DNA of 64,000 nucleotides, from NCBI RefSeq assembly GCF_009671205.1, contig NZ_CP045309.1, positions 5,146,001 to 5,210,000 on the forward strand, written 5' to 3'. The notes beneath the pieces were generated by a model. That model made no database searches, was not told the origin of the DNA, and saw only the letters and a program-made list of their open reading frames with translations. The DNA is from Micromonospora terminaliae. GTDB taxonomy: Bacteria; Actinomycetota; Actinomycetes; Mycobacteriales; Micromonosporaceae. Position 1 is the stretch's first letter. The number at the start of each line of letters is the position of its first letter. The position numbers were made by a program, and so were the translations under genes. Positions 37,234 through 46,240 of this stretch are shown here, piece after piece.

Positions 37234-37974
37234 ATGACCGACCCCACTGAGGCCCTCTCCTTCGGCGCCGCCGCCGCCGAGTACGACCGGTTCCGCCCCC
37301 GCTATCCCGAGGAGGCGCTGCGCTGGGCGCTGGAGGGACTGGAAGCCCCGGCCCGGGTGGTGGACCTCGGCGCGGGCACCGGCATCCTCACCCGCGGCGT
37401 GCTCGCACTCGACCATCAGGTCGTACCCGTGGAGCCGGATCCGGGGATGCGGGCGCAACTGGCGGCTGCCACGCCGGGCACGACGGCGCTGGCCGGCAGC
37501 GCCGAGTCGGTCCCGCTGCCGGACGGGTCGGCCGACGCGGTGCTGGTCGGGCAGGCCTACCACTGGTTCGATCGGGAGCCCGCCCACGCCGAGATCGCCC
37601 GGGTGCTGCGGCCGGGCGGCACGTTCGCGCCCATCTGGAACGTCCGGGACGAGCGGGCGGCCTGGGTGGCGGAGCTGACCCGGATCGCCCACCTCGGCGA
37701 CAACGCGGGCGACGTCACCGAGAAGTACGCCGACTTCGGTCCCGCCTTCACCCCGGTCGAGCTGGGCGAGTTCGCCCACACGACCACGCTGACCCCGGAC
37801 GAGGTGGTCGGCATGCTGCACACCCGGTCGTACTGGCTGACCGCGCCGCCGGCCGAGCGGGAGCGGATCGACGGGGACCTGCGCGACCTCTTCGCCACCC
37901 ACCCCGACCTGGCCGGCCGGGTGACCGTCGAGCTGCCCTACCGCACGTTCGTCCTCCGCTCCCGGCGGCGCTGA
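37234..37974 (+). CDS. Class I SAM-dependent methyltransferase
   Basis: A 246-residue protein with motif I VVDLGAGTGILTRGVL, VVPVEPDPGMRAQLA, the acidic loop AESVPLPDGSADAVLVGQAY and HWFDREPAHAEIARVLRPGG. The pattern fits the UbiE/trans-aconitate-methyltransferase-like group (Methyltransf_11). The substrate is not predictable. It is a single gene set between lysS and coaX on the opposite strand, an interruption of the conserved core. Confidence 0.85.
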   Translation: MTDPTEALSFGAAAAEYDRFRPRYPEEALRWALEGLEAPARVVDLGAGTGILTRGVLALDHQVVPVEPDPGMRAQLAAATPGTTALAGSAESVPLPDGSADAVLVGQAYHWFDREPAHAEIARVLRPGGTFAPIWNVRDERAAWVAELTRIAHLGDNAGDVTEKYADFGPAFTPVELGEFAHTTTLTPDEVVGMLHTRSYWLTAPPAERERIDGDLRDLFATHPDLAGRVTVELPYRTFVLRSRRR

Positions 37975-37977
37975 CGC

Positions 37978-38736
37978 TCAGGTGTTGCGCTCGTAGACCA
38001 TCCGCAGGCCGATCAGGGTGATCATCGGCTCGTGGTGGGTGATGGTGCGGCACTCGCTGAGCACCAGCGAGGCCAGGCCGCCGGTGGCGATCACGGCCTT
38101 CACCTCGCCCAGTTCCTCGGTCATCCGCTCGACGATGCGGTCCACCTGGCCGGCGAAGCCGAAGTAGAGCCCGGCCTGGAGGCACTCGACCGTGTTCTTG
38201 CCGATCACCGAGCGGGGCCGGGTGGCCTCCACCTTGCGCAGCTGGGCGGCGCGGGCCGCCAGCGCGTCGAACGAGATCTCGATGCCCGGCGCGAACGCGC
38301 CGCCGAGGAACTCGCCCCGGCCGCTGATCACGTCGAAGTTGGTGGTGGTGCCGAAGTCCACGACGATCGACGGTCCGCCGTAGAGGGTGTACGCGGCCAG
38401 GGTGTTGACCACCCGGTCCGCGCCGACCTCCTTGGGGTTGTCGATGGCGAGCTGCACGCCGGTGCGCACGCCCGGCTCGACGATCACGCTGGGCAGGTCG
38501 GCGTAGTAGCGGGCCAGCATGGTGCGCAGCGAGCGCAGCGCGGCGGGCACGGTGGAGCAGGCGGCCACCCCGGTGATCTCCACGGCGTCACCGGCCAGCA
38601 GCCCGCGGAACATCAGCCCCAGCTCGTCCGCGGTGGACCGGGCGTCGGTCTTGATCCGCCAGTTGTGCACCAGCTTGTCGCCGTCGAAGGTCGCCAGCAC
38701 GGTGTTGGTGTTCCCGATGTCGATGCAGAGCAGCAC
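37978..38736 (-). CDS. coaX: Type III pantothenate kinase
   Basis: A 252-residue kinase that phosphorylates pantothenate as the first step of coenzyme A synthesis. The ATP-binding P-loop-like DIGNTNTVLATFDG lies at the N-terminus; PKEVGADRVVNTLAAYTLYG, VVDFGTTTNFDVIS and APGIEISFDALAARAAQL are family motifs with the catalytic Asp in GADR. A GTG start is used. It belongs functionally with panD and panC, 5-6 kb away on the same strand. Confidence 0.95.
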   Translation of the reverse strand: MLLCIDIGNTNTVLATFDGDKLVHNWRIKTDARSTADELGLMFRGLLAGDAVEITGVAACSTVPAALRSLRTMLARYYADLPSVIVEPGVRTGVQLAIDNPKEVGADRVVNTLAAYTLYGGPSIVVDFGTTTNFDVISGRGEFLGGAFAPGIEISFDALAARAAQLRKVEATRPRSVIGKNTVECLQAGLYFGFAGQVDRIVERMTEELGEVKAVIATGGLASLVLSECRTITHHEPMITLIGLRMVYERNT

Positions 38737-38854
38737 GATCGCAGCCTAGACAACCGCCGTGCGGGCGGGTGCGCAGCGGCGGCCGAACCGTATCCTGGTC
38801 ACATCGCGGCATGAACATTTTTCTATCCACGGCACGGCCGGACGGGGAGCGGAC

Positions 38855-39955
38855 ATGTCGAGGATGTGGTGGGTCCGAGGACGCAGCGCCCTGCTGCGCC
38901 GTCGCCGGCACGTGCTCGTGCTCGCGGTGCTGGCCGGCGGGGCGCTCTGGATGATCGTCCAGGCCCGGCAGTCCTGGCAACGCCACGGGCAGACCTTCCG
39001 CGGCGACCTCTACCTCAACATCGGCGCCGCCCTGGTCATGACCCTCCTGACCTACCTGGTGCTCAACCCGCTCTTCCGGGAGCTCCGGACCGCCACCATC
39101 ATCGAGCACCCGCGGCTGGACCGGGACGCGCTCATCCAGCGGGTGGCGCAGTCCCGCGAGGTGGTCGCCATCCTGGAGACCTTCACGAGCATGCTGGAGG
39201 GGCCGTACACCGTTCGGTTCCTCGCCGCGCTGCGCTTCGCCCTGGCCAACGGCGCCACGGTGAAGGTGCTGCTGCTCGACCCGGACTCCCCCGCCGTCCG
39301 GCTGCGCGCCGAGGAGCTGCGCCGCGCCGACACCGCCGTCGCGATCATGAACAACCTCTACCACTTCGGGCGGCTCCAGCAGCAGCTCGCGCCGGCCGCC
39401 CGCTCGCGCCTGCGGGTCCGGATCTACGCCACCGCGCCCTCGGTCCAGATGTACCGCTGGGACGACAAGGCCTTCATCTCGTTCTTCCCGGTGCACGGCA
39501 AGACCTTCGACGCCCAGCAGCTGGAGGCCTTCGTCTCCACCCCGCTCGGGGAGTTCGTCGACGACCGGTTCGACGAGCTGTGGGAGACCGCCCCGGTGCG
39601 CGACCTCGACGCCTGCCTCACCCTCAGCGTCTGCCTGCGCCGGGGCGACATCGAGCTGGAGTCCTGCGACGCCCGCTACGTCCGGCTGGACGGCACCTGG
39701 TACATCGCCGGCGGCGACCTCGTCCGCAACGTCGCCCGGCACGGCCTGGCGGGGCTGACCGTGGTGCTGGACCGGCCCGAGGCGGCCGGCCAGGCGTACG
39801 CCCTCGCCGAGGCCGACGAACTGGAACCCGAGGTCTACCACCGGGCGCTCCAGCTCTTCCGCGCGAAGTACGGGCTGGACGCCCGGGACGACACCGAGAG
39901 TCAGGTCATCTTCAACCTGGTGCCGGCCACCGCGCTCACCGCCCGGCTGGGCTGA
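38855..39955 (+). CDS. Membrane-anchored protein, possibly phospholipase-D-like fold
   Basis: A 366-residue protein with two membrane segments (HVLVLAVLAGGALWMIVQA and NIGAALVMTLLTYLVLNPLF) and a large cytoplasmic part. The strand pattern VKVLLLDPDSPAVRLRAEEL, LRVRIYATAPSVQMYRWDDK and AFISFFPVHGKTFDAQQLEA resembles proteins whose C-terminal domain has a PLD-like arrangement, but I see no HKD motif. TTCTATCCACGG and other AT-rich bases precede it. The GGGGAGCGGAC ahead of 38855 supports that ATG. Function unknown. Confidence 0.65.
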   Translation: MSRMWWVRGRSALLRRRRHVLVLAVLAGGALWMIVQARQSWQRHGQTFRGDLYLNIGAALVMTLLTYLVLNPLFRELRTATIIEHPRLDRDALIQRVAQSREVVAILETFTSMLEGPYTVRFLAALRFALANGATVKVLLLDPDSPAVRLRAEELRRADTAVAIMNNLYHFGRLQQQLAPAARSRLRVRIYATAPSVQMYRWDDKAFISFFPVHGKTFDAQQLEAFVSTPLGEFVDDRFDELWETAPVRDLDACLTLSVCLRRGDIELESCDARYVRLDGTWYIAGGDLVRNVARHGLAGLTVVLDRPEAAGQAYALAEADELEPEVYHRALQLFRAKYGLDARDDTESQVIFNLVPATALTARLG

Positions 39956-39958
39956 CCG

Positions 39959-40858
39959 TCACTCCTCCCTCAGGTCCAGCGCGATGTCGAGGATCGGCGA
40001 GGAGTGGGTGAGCGCGCCCACGGAGAGGTAGTCGACCCCGGTCGCCCCGTACTCGGCCGCCACCGGCAGGGTGAGCCCGCCGGTCGCCTCCAGCTCCGCC
40101 CGGTCGCCCACGGCGGCGACCACCTCGCGCAGCTGCGCCGGGGTCATGTTGTCCAGCAGCAGGAAGCGGGCTCCGGCCTCGACGGCCTCGACCGCCTCGG
40201 CCAGGGTGTCCACCTCCACCTGCACCGGCACGTCCGGGAACGCCTCCCGGACCCGGCGGAAGGCGGCCCCGATCCCGCCCGCAGCCACCTTGTGGTTGTC
40301 CTTGATCATGGCCACGTCGTGCAGGCCCATCCGCTTGTTGGTGCCGCCGCCCGCGCGGACCGCGTACTTCTCCAGGGCCCGCAGGCCGGGGGTGGTCTTG
40401 CGGGTGTCGAGCACGGTCGCCTTGGTGCCGGCCAGCGCGTCGGCCCAGGCCCGGGTGTGGGTGGCCACGCCGGACATCCGGGAGAGCAGGTTGAGCGCCG
40501 TCCGCTCGGCCGTGAGCAGCAGCCGGGTCGGGCCGGTCACCGTGGCCAGCACGTCGCCGCGCGCCACCCGCTGCCCGTCGTGGGCCACGAGCGACACCTC
40601 GACCGTACGGTCCGCTCCGGTCACCTCGCCGACCAGCTCGAACACGGCCGCGGCCACCGGCAGCCCGGCCACCACGCCGTCGGCGCGGGCCACCAGGTCG
40701 GCGGTGTCGTTCTGCACGTCCGGAATCGTGGCCACGCTGGTCACGTCGAGGAAGTCCGTCCCCAGGTCCTCGGTGAGCGCGTCGACGATCACCCGCCGGA
40801 CCTGCTCCGGGTCCAGCCCACCGTCCCGCAGCGCCCGCTCCGTCGACTCCCTCACCAC
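39959..40858 (-). CDS. nadC: Nicotinate-nucleotide pyrophosphorylase (quinolinate phosphoribosyltransferase)
   Basis: A 299-residue enzyme that joins quinolinate to PRPP, releasing CO2, to give nicotinate mononucleotide in de novo NAD synthesis. Signatures: EDLGTDFLDVTSVATIPD, LSRMSGVATHTRAWADAL, VLDTRKTTPGLRALEKYAVR, GGGTNKRMGLHDVAMIKDNH and LEATGGLTLPVAAEYGATGV. The GTG at 40858 is preceded by GAAGGAGAC, which is supplied by the end of the intercistronic repeat. Confidence 0.96.
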   Translation of the reverse strand: MVRESTERALRDGGLDPEQVRRVIVDALTEDLGTDFLDVTSVATIPDVQNDTADLVARADGVVAGLPVAAAVFELVGEVTGADRTVEVSLVAHDGQRVARGDVLATVTGPTRLLLTAERTALNLLSRMSGVATHTRAWADALAGTKATVLDTRKTTPGLRALEKYAVRAGGGTNKRMGLHDVAMIKDNHKVAAGGIGAAFRRVREAFPDVPVQVEVDTLAEAVEAVEAGARFLLLDNMTPAQLREVVAAVGDRAELEATGGLTLPVAAEYGATGVDYLSVGALTHSSPILDIALDLREE

Positions 40859-40862
40859 GTCT

Positions 40863-40915
40863 CCTTCGTTCGCGACTGCGGGGCTCCCAGGATCGGCTCG
40901 CGCCTCGCGCTCACC
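40863..40915 (-). repeat. Intercistronic repeat, diverged copy between nadB and nadC
   Basis: On the minus strand it runs GGTGAGCGCGAGGCGCGAGC, then CGATCCTGGGAGCCCCGCAG and TCGCGAACGAAGG. Compared with the 22105 copies the middle has drifted but both ends are intact. The TGA near its start is the nadB stop codon; its last bases form the nadC ribosome binding site. Confidence 0.85.
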
Positions 40916-42599
40916 GCTGTTCCTCCCACCGCTCGGTCAGGAAACCCTCCGCCCCGACCGCCGCCACGAGGTGGCCCCGCCACCGTTCGTCGGCCGTCGG
41001 GAAGTCCTCCCGCCAGTGGCAGCCCCGGGTCTCCCGGCGGGCGTACGCGGCGGCGACCAGCGTGGACGCCACGGTGAGCAGGTTCGTCGCCTCCCAGTCC
41101 GCGGTGCGCGGCACGCCCCGGGCCTGGCCCACCTCGGTGAGGGTGGCGGCGGTCCCGGCGAGCGTCGGCGCCGACCGGAGCACCCCCGCGCCCCGGGTCA
41201 TGGCCCGTTGCAGGGCAGGCGAGGCGCCCGCCGGCACCAGCCAGCCCTGGCCGCCCACCCAGGCGCCGGTCTCCGCGGGCTTCGCCTGCTCCGGCAGCCC
41301 GGCGGCGATGTCCTCGGCGATCCGGCGGGAGAAGACCAGCCCCTCCAGCAGCGAGTTGCTGGCCAGCCGGTTGGCGCCGTGCACGCCGGTGCAGGCGACC
41401 TCGCCGCAGGCGTACAGGCCGGGGATGGAGGTGCGGCCGCGCAGGTCGGTCCGGACGCCGCCGGAGGCGTAGTGGGCGGCCGGGGCGACCGGGATGAGGT
41501 CGGTGGCCGGATCCACGCCGATGGCCAGGCAGGAGGCCACGATGGTCGGGAAGCGCCGGGCCAGGAAGTCGCCGCCCAGGTGGCGGGCGTCCAGCCAGAC
41601 GTGGTCGGCGCCGGTGGCCAGCAGCACCCGGTGGATGCCCTTGGCCACCACGTCGCGGGGCGCCAGCTCGGCCAGCTCGTGCTGGCCCACCATGAACCGC
41701 TTGCCGTCGCCGTCGACCAGGTGGGCGCCCTCGCCGCGCAGCGCCTCGGAGACCAGCGGCTGCTGGGCGAGCCCCGCGCCCGGCTCACCGGGCGGCACGA
41801 TCAGCGCGGTCGGGTGGAACTGCACGAACTCCAGGTCGGTGACCGCCGCGCCGGCCCGCAGCGCGAGCGCCACGCCGTCGCCGGTGGAGACCGCCGGGTT
41901 CGTGGTGGCCGCGAAGATCTGGCCCATCCCGCCGGTGGCCAGCACCACGGCCCGGCCCAGGATCGCCCCGACGCCGTCCTCGCTGCCCTCACCGAGCACG
42001 TGCAGGGTGATCCCGCAGGCCGGGCCGAGGCCGTCCGGCCCGTCACCGGGGGCACGCAGCAGGTCCAGCACCAGGGCGTGCTCGACGAGCCGGATCCACG
42101 GGTCGCGGTGGACCGCGGCGTGCAGCGCCCGCTGCACCTCGGCCCCGGTGGCATCACCGCCCGCGTGCACGATCCGGTCGGCCCGGTGGCCGCCCTCGCG
42201 GGTGAGCATCAGCGAGCCGTCCGGGTTGCGGTCGAACTCCGCCCCGATCCGCATCAGCTCGCGCAGCCGGGTCGGGCCCTCCTCGACCAGCACCCGGACC
42301 GCCGCCGGGTCGCAGAGGCCGACGCCGGCCACCTCGGTGTCGTACGCGTGCGCGGCCGGCGTGTCCGCCGGGTCGAGCACCGCGGCGATGCCGCCCTGCG
42401 CCCAGCGGGTCGAGCCCTCGTCCATATTGACCTTGGTGACCACGGTGACGTGCAGGCCGGCCTCGCGCAGGTGCAGCGCGGCGGTCAGCCCGGCGACCCC
42501 GGAACCGACGACGATCACGTCGGTGGTCTCCACCCAGCCGGGTGCGGGCGCGGCGAGCAGCCTCGGCAGGGCCGGCAGGTCGATGGTCGGAAGGTCCAT
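40911..42599 (-). CDS. nadB: L-aspartate oxidase
   Basis: About 562 residues; a succinate-dehydrogenase-type flavoprotein that oxidises L-aspartate to iminoaspartate, the first step to quinolinate. FAD-binding motifs: TTDVIVVGSGVAGLTAALHL and the VVTKVNMDEGSTRWAQGGIA segment. Active-site regions: GVGLCDPAAVRVLVEEGPTR, EGGHRADRIVHAGGDATG, and PAAHYASGGVRTDLRGRTS. The C-terminal helical domain ends before the repeat. The ATG at 42599 is chosen; GTG at 42605 and TTG at 42611 are alternatives and no site has a strong ribosome binding site. No nadA is seen in the window. Confidence 0.94.
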   Translation of the reverse strand: MDLPTIDLPALPRLLAAPAPGWVETTDVIVVGSGVAGLTAALHLREAGLHVTVVTKVNMDEGSTRWAQGGIAAVLDPADTPAAHAYDTEVAGVGLCDPAAVRVLVEEGPTRLRELMRIGAEFDRNPDGSLMLTREGGHRADRIVHAGGDATGAEVQRALHAAVHRDPWIRLVEHALVLDLLRAPGDGPDGLGPACGITLHVLGEGSEDGVGAILGRAVVLATGGMGQIFAATTNPAVSTGDGVALALRAGAAVTDLEFVQFHPTALIVPPGEPGAGLAQQPLVSEALRGEGAHLVDGDGKRFMVGQHELAELAPRDVVAKGIHRVLLATGADHVWLDARHLGGDFLARRFPTIVASCLAIGVDPATDLIPVAPAAHYASGGVRTDLRGRTSIPGLYACGEVACTGVHGANRLASNSLLEGLVFSRRIAEDIAAGLPEQAKPAETGAWVGGQGWLVPAGASPALQRAMTRGAGVLRSAPTLAGTAATLTEVGQARGVPRTADWEATNLLTVASTLVAAAYARRETRGCHWREDFPTADERWRGHLVAAVGAEGFLTERWEEQR

Positions 42600-42660
42600 G
42601 AACACAGTCAACCCGAAGGGCTCTCGCCCCGGGCGGCGGGGGCGGGACGAGTGGTTTCGG

Positions 42661-43554
42661 CTACCTCGTCCGGACCGGGAGGCCGGCCGTGCCGGCCCCC
42701 TTGAGCGAGGCGGTCACCGTGCGGTCGCTCAGCCAGAGGTAGCAGCGCACGCCCCGGTCACCGACCGCCCATCGGCCGGCACCGGGCGGGCGGACCACCA
42801 CGCCGCTGCGGAACCGCAGCGTCGGGTCGTCGGGTACGCCGGCGTACCGGGCCAGGACGCTGTTGCAGCCGGTGTAGAGGGGTGCCCAGTCGGCGTCCCT
42901 GCTCGGGTACGGGCGGTCCGGCGCCGCCCACACCCCGACGAACTCGGCGTCGTGGGTGGTGCGACAGTCGACGGGGGTGAGGGTCTGCACCCGGCGCGCG
43001 TCCCGGCCGGTGCGCTGGCAGCCCAGCCGCAGCGGGGACGTGCCCTTGAGCGCGTCGCGCAGGCTGCCCGTCCGGGTCACCACGGTGGCCGCCGCCTCGA
43101 CCGTGGTCAGCTCGGTGAGGTCGCAGCGGTACCAGCGGGACCCGGCCGCCCAGCCGGGCCCGGTGGGCAGCGCCACGGCCAGCCGCAGCCGGCCGGCCCG
43201 CCAGTTGTCGCCGACGTAGCCGCCGGCCCGGGTGTCGCACTCGGCGAAGGCGGCGCGCAGGTCTGGTGAGCCGAGCACCGGCGGGCTGGGCCGCTCGACC
43301 GGGAACGCCCCCACGTGCACCGTCTCCACCCGGTGCGGCAGGTCGCAGCCGACCGGGTCGTAACCGGACAGGCCCATGGTCGGGGTGAAGTCGGCGACCT
43401 GGCAGACCCCGGCGACCGGGGTGAACGGGCCGGCCGCCGGCAGGGCGCCCCAGTCATCGGTGAGGTCGCCGTCCAGCCCGCCGGACGAGGCGCACCCGGC
43501 CAGGAGCGCCGCCGCAGACAGGGCTGCGACCAGGACCCTCAGCGCACGGCGCAT
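42661..43554 (-). CDS. Septum-formation-family lipoprotein
   Basis: A 297-residue lipoprotein with signal peptide and lipobox LLAGCASS (Cys about residue 21). The mature part has two repeats of a cysteine-bearing pattern seen in the actinobacterial septum-formation domain: GVCQVADFTPTMGLSGYDPV with GCDLPHRVETVHVGAFP, and TPVDCRTTHDAEFVGVWAAP with GCNSVLARYAGVP. The term septum formation comes from the family name; no direct evidence of a division role exists here. It lies between nadB and panD on the same strand. Confidence 0.8.
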   Translation of the reverse strand: MRRALRVLVAALSAAALLAGCASSGGLDGDLTDDWGALPAAGPFTPVAGVCQVADFTPTMGLSGYDPVGCDLPHRVETVHVGAFPVERPSPPVLGSPDLRAAFAECDTRAGGYVGDNWRAGRLRLAVALPTGPGWAAGSRWYRCDLTELTTVEAAATVVTRTGSLRDALKGTSPLRLGCQRTGRDARRVQTLTPVDCRTTHDAEFVGVWAAPDRPYPSRDADWAPLYTGCNSVLARYAGVPDDPTLRFRSGVVVRPPGAGRWAVGDRGVRCYLWLSDRTVTASLKGAGTAGLPVRTR

Positions 43555-43650
43555 CGCGGCCTCCCCCAGGCGAGACCGTCAACCCGACGGTCCGCCCAGG
43601 GTAGCCGAAAATGACCTTCTGGTGACAGAGCGCGCTGCGCCCCACCCACG

Positions 43651-43733
43651 ACCCGCCGATCCTGCAGTTGCGGCCTCGACAAATGGCGCGAAGAGGGCGC
43701 TTGACGGGCGCCAACTGCAAGATCGCGGGGAGG
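43651..43733 (-). repeat. Imperfect inverted repeat downstream of panD
   Basis: CCGATCCTGCAGTTG (43656-43670) and CAACTGCAAGATCG (43712-43725) are inverted copies with small differences, continuing imperfectly outwards (ACCCGCC and GCGGGG) around a 41-base centre. It lies directly past the panD stop codon and can act as its terminator. The arm sequence looks like a dispersed genomic repeat. Confidence 0.55.
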
Positions 43734-43740
43734 TGGCGGG

Positions 43741-44169
43741 TCAGTTCAGGGCCGCCGCCAGGGGATTGGGGACGGGGTCGCCGGCGGTGCCGGGCGCGGC
43801 CGTGGTCGGGTCGGCGGTCAGGTCGACGACCTTGTTGTCGGCGTCGACGTGCACCACCCGGGGCTGGTACGCGCGCGCCTCGGCGTCGTCCATCTGCCCG
43901 TACGAGATGAGGATGACCAGGTCACCCGGGTGCACGAGGTGCGCCGCCGCGCCGTTGATGCCGATCACGCCGCTGCCCCGCCGCCCCGGGATCACGTACG
44001 TCTCCAGCCGGGCGCCGTTGGTGATGTCCACGATCGCGACCTGCTCGCCGGGGATGAGGTCGGCCGCCTCGAGCAGATCCTCGTCCACCGTCACCGAGCC
44101 GACGTAGTGCAGGTCGGCCTGAGTCACCGTCGCCCGGTGGATCTTCGACTTGAGCATGGTGCGGAGCAT
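43741..44169 (-). CDS. panD: Aspartate 1-decarboxylase (pyruvoyl enzyme)
   Basis: A 142-residue proenzyme that makes beta-alanine for pantothenate. Self-cleavage occurs between Gly24 and Ser25 in [17 protein letters not shown], giving the pyruvoyl group. Other conserved parts are [29 protein letters not shown] and [18 protein letters not shown]. It follows panC by 32 bp and is surely co-transcribed with it. The last ~25 residues are a variable tail typical of actinobacteria. Confidence 0.96.
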   Translation of the reverse strand: MLRTMLKSKIHRATVTQADLHYVGSVTVDEDLLEAADLIPGEQVAIVDITNGARLETYVIPGRRGSGVIGINGAAAHLVHPGDLVILISYGQMDDAEARAYQPRVVHVDADNKVVDLTADPTTAAPGTAGDPVPNPLAAALN

Positions 44170-44201
44170 CGGGGTGCCTTTCGGAAAAGGAGCAGGTGGG
44201 T

Positions 44202-45050
44202 TCAGGAACGCGGGGCGAGGTGGAGCGCCGTGTTGTCGATCAGGCGGGTGGCGCCCACCCAGGCGGCGACCAGCAGCCGCGCCGCGCCGGAGACCGGGCC
44301 GGGCTCCAGGTCGGCGTCGGTGAGCACCAGGTAGTCGAGGCGGGCGCCGGGCGTACCCGAGTCGAAGGCCCGGTGGGCGGCGGCCAGCACCGCGCCGGCG
44401 TCCGCGCCCTGCTCGGCGGCCGCGACGCCGGCCCGCAGCGCCGCGGAGAGGCTCAGCGCGGCCTGCCGCTCGTCCGCCGACAGGTAGCGGTTCCGGCTGG
44501 ACAGGGCCAGCCCGTCCGGTTCGCGCACGGTCGGTACGCCGACGATCTCCGTCGGCACGTCCAGGTCACGGACCATCCGCCGGACCAGGGTGAGCTGCTG
44601 GTAGTCCTTCTCGCCGAAGAACGCCAGGTCGGGGCGGGTGAGCTGGAGCAGCTTCATGACCACGGTGAGCACTCCGTGGAAGAAGCCCGGGCGGCTCAGC
44701 CCCTCCAGGTCCTCACCGAGCGGCCCTGGGTTGAGCCGCACCTTCGGCTGGCCCTCCGGGTACATGTCCTCCACCGCGGGGGCGAAGACCACGTCCGCGC
44801 CGGCCCGCCGGCAGATTTCCAGGTCGGCGTCCAGCGTGCGCGGGTAGCGGTCGAAGTCCTCGTTGGGGCCGAACTGGAGCGGGTTCACGAAGATCGTGAC
44901 GAGGACGTGGTCGGCCCGCTCCCGGGCGGCCCGCAGCAGGGTCTCGTGCCCCGAGTGCAGCGCACCCATGGTCATCACCACGCCGACCGTGCCGGTCAGC
45001 CCCTCGCGGGCCGCCGCCAGCTCCTTGCGGGTGTGCACCAACTCGGTCAT
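44202..45050 (-). CDS. panC: Pantothenate synthetase
   Basis: A 282-residue enzyme that condenses pantoate with beta-alanine, using ATP. The nucleotidyl-transferase motifs are [55 protein letters not shown] and [15 protein letters not shown]. The ATG at 45050 follows GAGGAGGCACTG. The same frame runs on upstream through the intercistronic repeat ([20 protein letters not shown]), but that part is repeat-derived and not a real N-terminus. Confidence 0.96.
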   Translation of the reverse strand: MTELVHTRKELAAAREGLTGTVGVVMTMGALHSGHETLLRAARERADHVLVTIFVNPLQFGPNEDFDRYPRTLDADLEICRRAGADVVFAPAVEDMYPEGQPKVRLNPGPLGEDLEGLSRPGFFHGVLTVVMKLLQLTRPDLAFFGEKDYQQLTLVRRMVRDLDVPTEIVGVPTVREPDGLALSSRNRYLSADERQAALSLSAALRAGVAAAEQGADAGAVLAAAHRAFDSGTPGARLDYLVLTDADLEPGPVSGAARLLVAAWVGATRLIDNTALHLAPRS

Positions 45051-45061
45051 CAGTGCCTCCT

Positions 45062-45110
45062 CAGTTCGGGACTGCGGGGCTCGCAAAACCGGCTCACTCC
45101 TCGCCCTCAC
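45062..45110 (-). repeat. Intercistronic repeat copy between DUF2520 gene and panC
   Basis: On the minus strand GTGAGGGCGAGGAGTGAGCC leads to GGTTTTGCGAGCCCCGCAG and TCCCGAACTG. It is nearly identical to the copies at 22105-22218. Its first TGA is the stop codon of the DUF2520 gene, and GAGGAGG right after it is the panC ribosome binding site. Confidence 0.9.
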
Positions 45111-46054
45111 GCCGACACCTGCATGCCGTCGAGTACGTCCAGCAGCGGCGCCGCGTCGGCCGGCCGCAGCCGCCCCGCCGCGATCGCGCGATCCGCCGTC
45201 CGTCGGGCCAACGCCAGGTAGGGGGGCACGGATTCCGGGGCGGTCGCCGCCAGCCGCTCCAGGTGCCGGCGTACGGTGCCCGCGTCACCCCGGGAGACCG
45301 GGCCGGTGAGCGCGTCGTCGCCGAGCCGCAGCGCGTTCTCCAGCGCGGCCCGCAGCAGCGGGGCGAGCACCTTCTCCGGCCGGTCCACCCCGGCGTCGCG
45401 CAGCCGGTCGGACGCCTCGTTGACCAGGGTCACCAAATGGTTCGCGCCGTGCGCGAGGGCCGCGTGGTAGAGCGGCCGAGCGCCCTCCGCCACCCATTCG
45501 GGCACGCCGCCCAGGTCGGCCACCAGCCGGGCGGCGAACGGGCGCAGCTCGGCCGGGGCGGTCACCCCGTAGGAGATGCCGGCGAGGCGGGTCAGGTCGT
45601 CCGGCGTACCCGTGAAGGTCATCGCCGGGTGCAGCGCGAGCGGCCGGGCGCCCGCGGCGGTGGCCGGGGCGAGGACGGCCAGCCCGTGCGCGCCGGAGGT
45701 GTGCGCGACCACCTGGCCGGGACGCAGCGCCCCGGCCTCGGCCAGGCCGGCCACCACGCCGGCGAGGGCGTCGTCGGGGACCGCCACGACCAGCAGGTCG
45801 GTGGCGGCGCGCGCCACGGCGGCCGCGGAGCGGGTGGGGGTCTGGGGCAGCAGCAGCGCCATCCGGGCCCGGGTGGCGCCGGAGGCGCCGGCGGCGGCGA
45901 CCACCCGGTGGCCGGCCGCGGCGAGGGCCGCCCCGAGCACGGCGCCGACCCGGCCGGCGCCGATCACGCCGACCGTGAGGGTGCGCGGGAAGACGAGCGG
46001 GGCGTCGGCGGCCCGGTGCGGGGCGGCCGGACGCGAACGCAGCGGTGCGCTCAT
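45107..46054 (-). CDS. Rossmann-like and DUF2520 domain-containing oxidoreductase-like protein
   Basis: A 315-residue protein. The N-terminal NAD(P)-binding motif is [20 protein letters not shown], followed by [20 protein letters not shown]. The C-terminal DUF2520 helical domain includes [40 protein letters not shown] and [20 protein letters not shown]. The whole resembles ketopantoate reductase and 6-phosphogluconate-dehydrogenase-like enzymes. It is next to panC, as its relatives are in mycobacteria, so a part in pantothenate synthesis (ketopantoate reduction) is possible but unproven. Confidence 0.85.
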   Translation of the reverse strand: MSAPLRSRPAAPHRAADAPLVFPRTLTVGVIGAGRVGAVLGAALAAAGHRVVAAAGASGATRARMALLLPQTPTRSAAAVARAATDLLVVAVPDDALAGVVAGLAEAGALRPGQVVAHTSGAHGLAVLAPATAAGARPLALHPAMTFTGTPDDLTRLAGISYGVTAPAELRPFAARLVADLGGVPEWVAEGARPLYHAALAHGANHLVTLVNEASDRLRDAGVDRPEKVLAPLLRAALENALRLGDDALTGPVSRGDAGTVRRHLERLAATAPESVPPYLALARRTADRAIAAGRLRPADAAPLLDVLDGMQVSA

Positions 46055-46240
46055 GGCAATCGATCCAGTCCTCGAAGGGGGTACCGGTCGATCGCAAGTA
46101 TGCGCCGGGGCCACAGAGCCGAAACAAGGATGTGTGAAAACCTTCACCGACGGCGCGAAGGGCCCGCTCCGAAGGCGCCGAACGGCCCCTTCTGGTACGC
46201 CGGCCCGCGTCACGGGAGCGCCGGCCGTAGGGTCGGCACG

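Noticed and set aside
42600..42611. TTG start for nadB
   Set aside because: The TTG and GTG codons add only a few residues without family similarity or a ribosome binding site. The ATG at 42599 is preferred, although with limited support.
45051..45110. N-terminal extension of panC by 20 residues through the repeat
   Set aside because: The added residues are encoded by the intercistronic repeat, and a strong ribosome binding site and the family start support the ATG at 45050.
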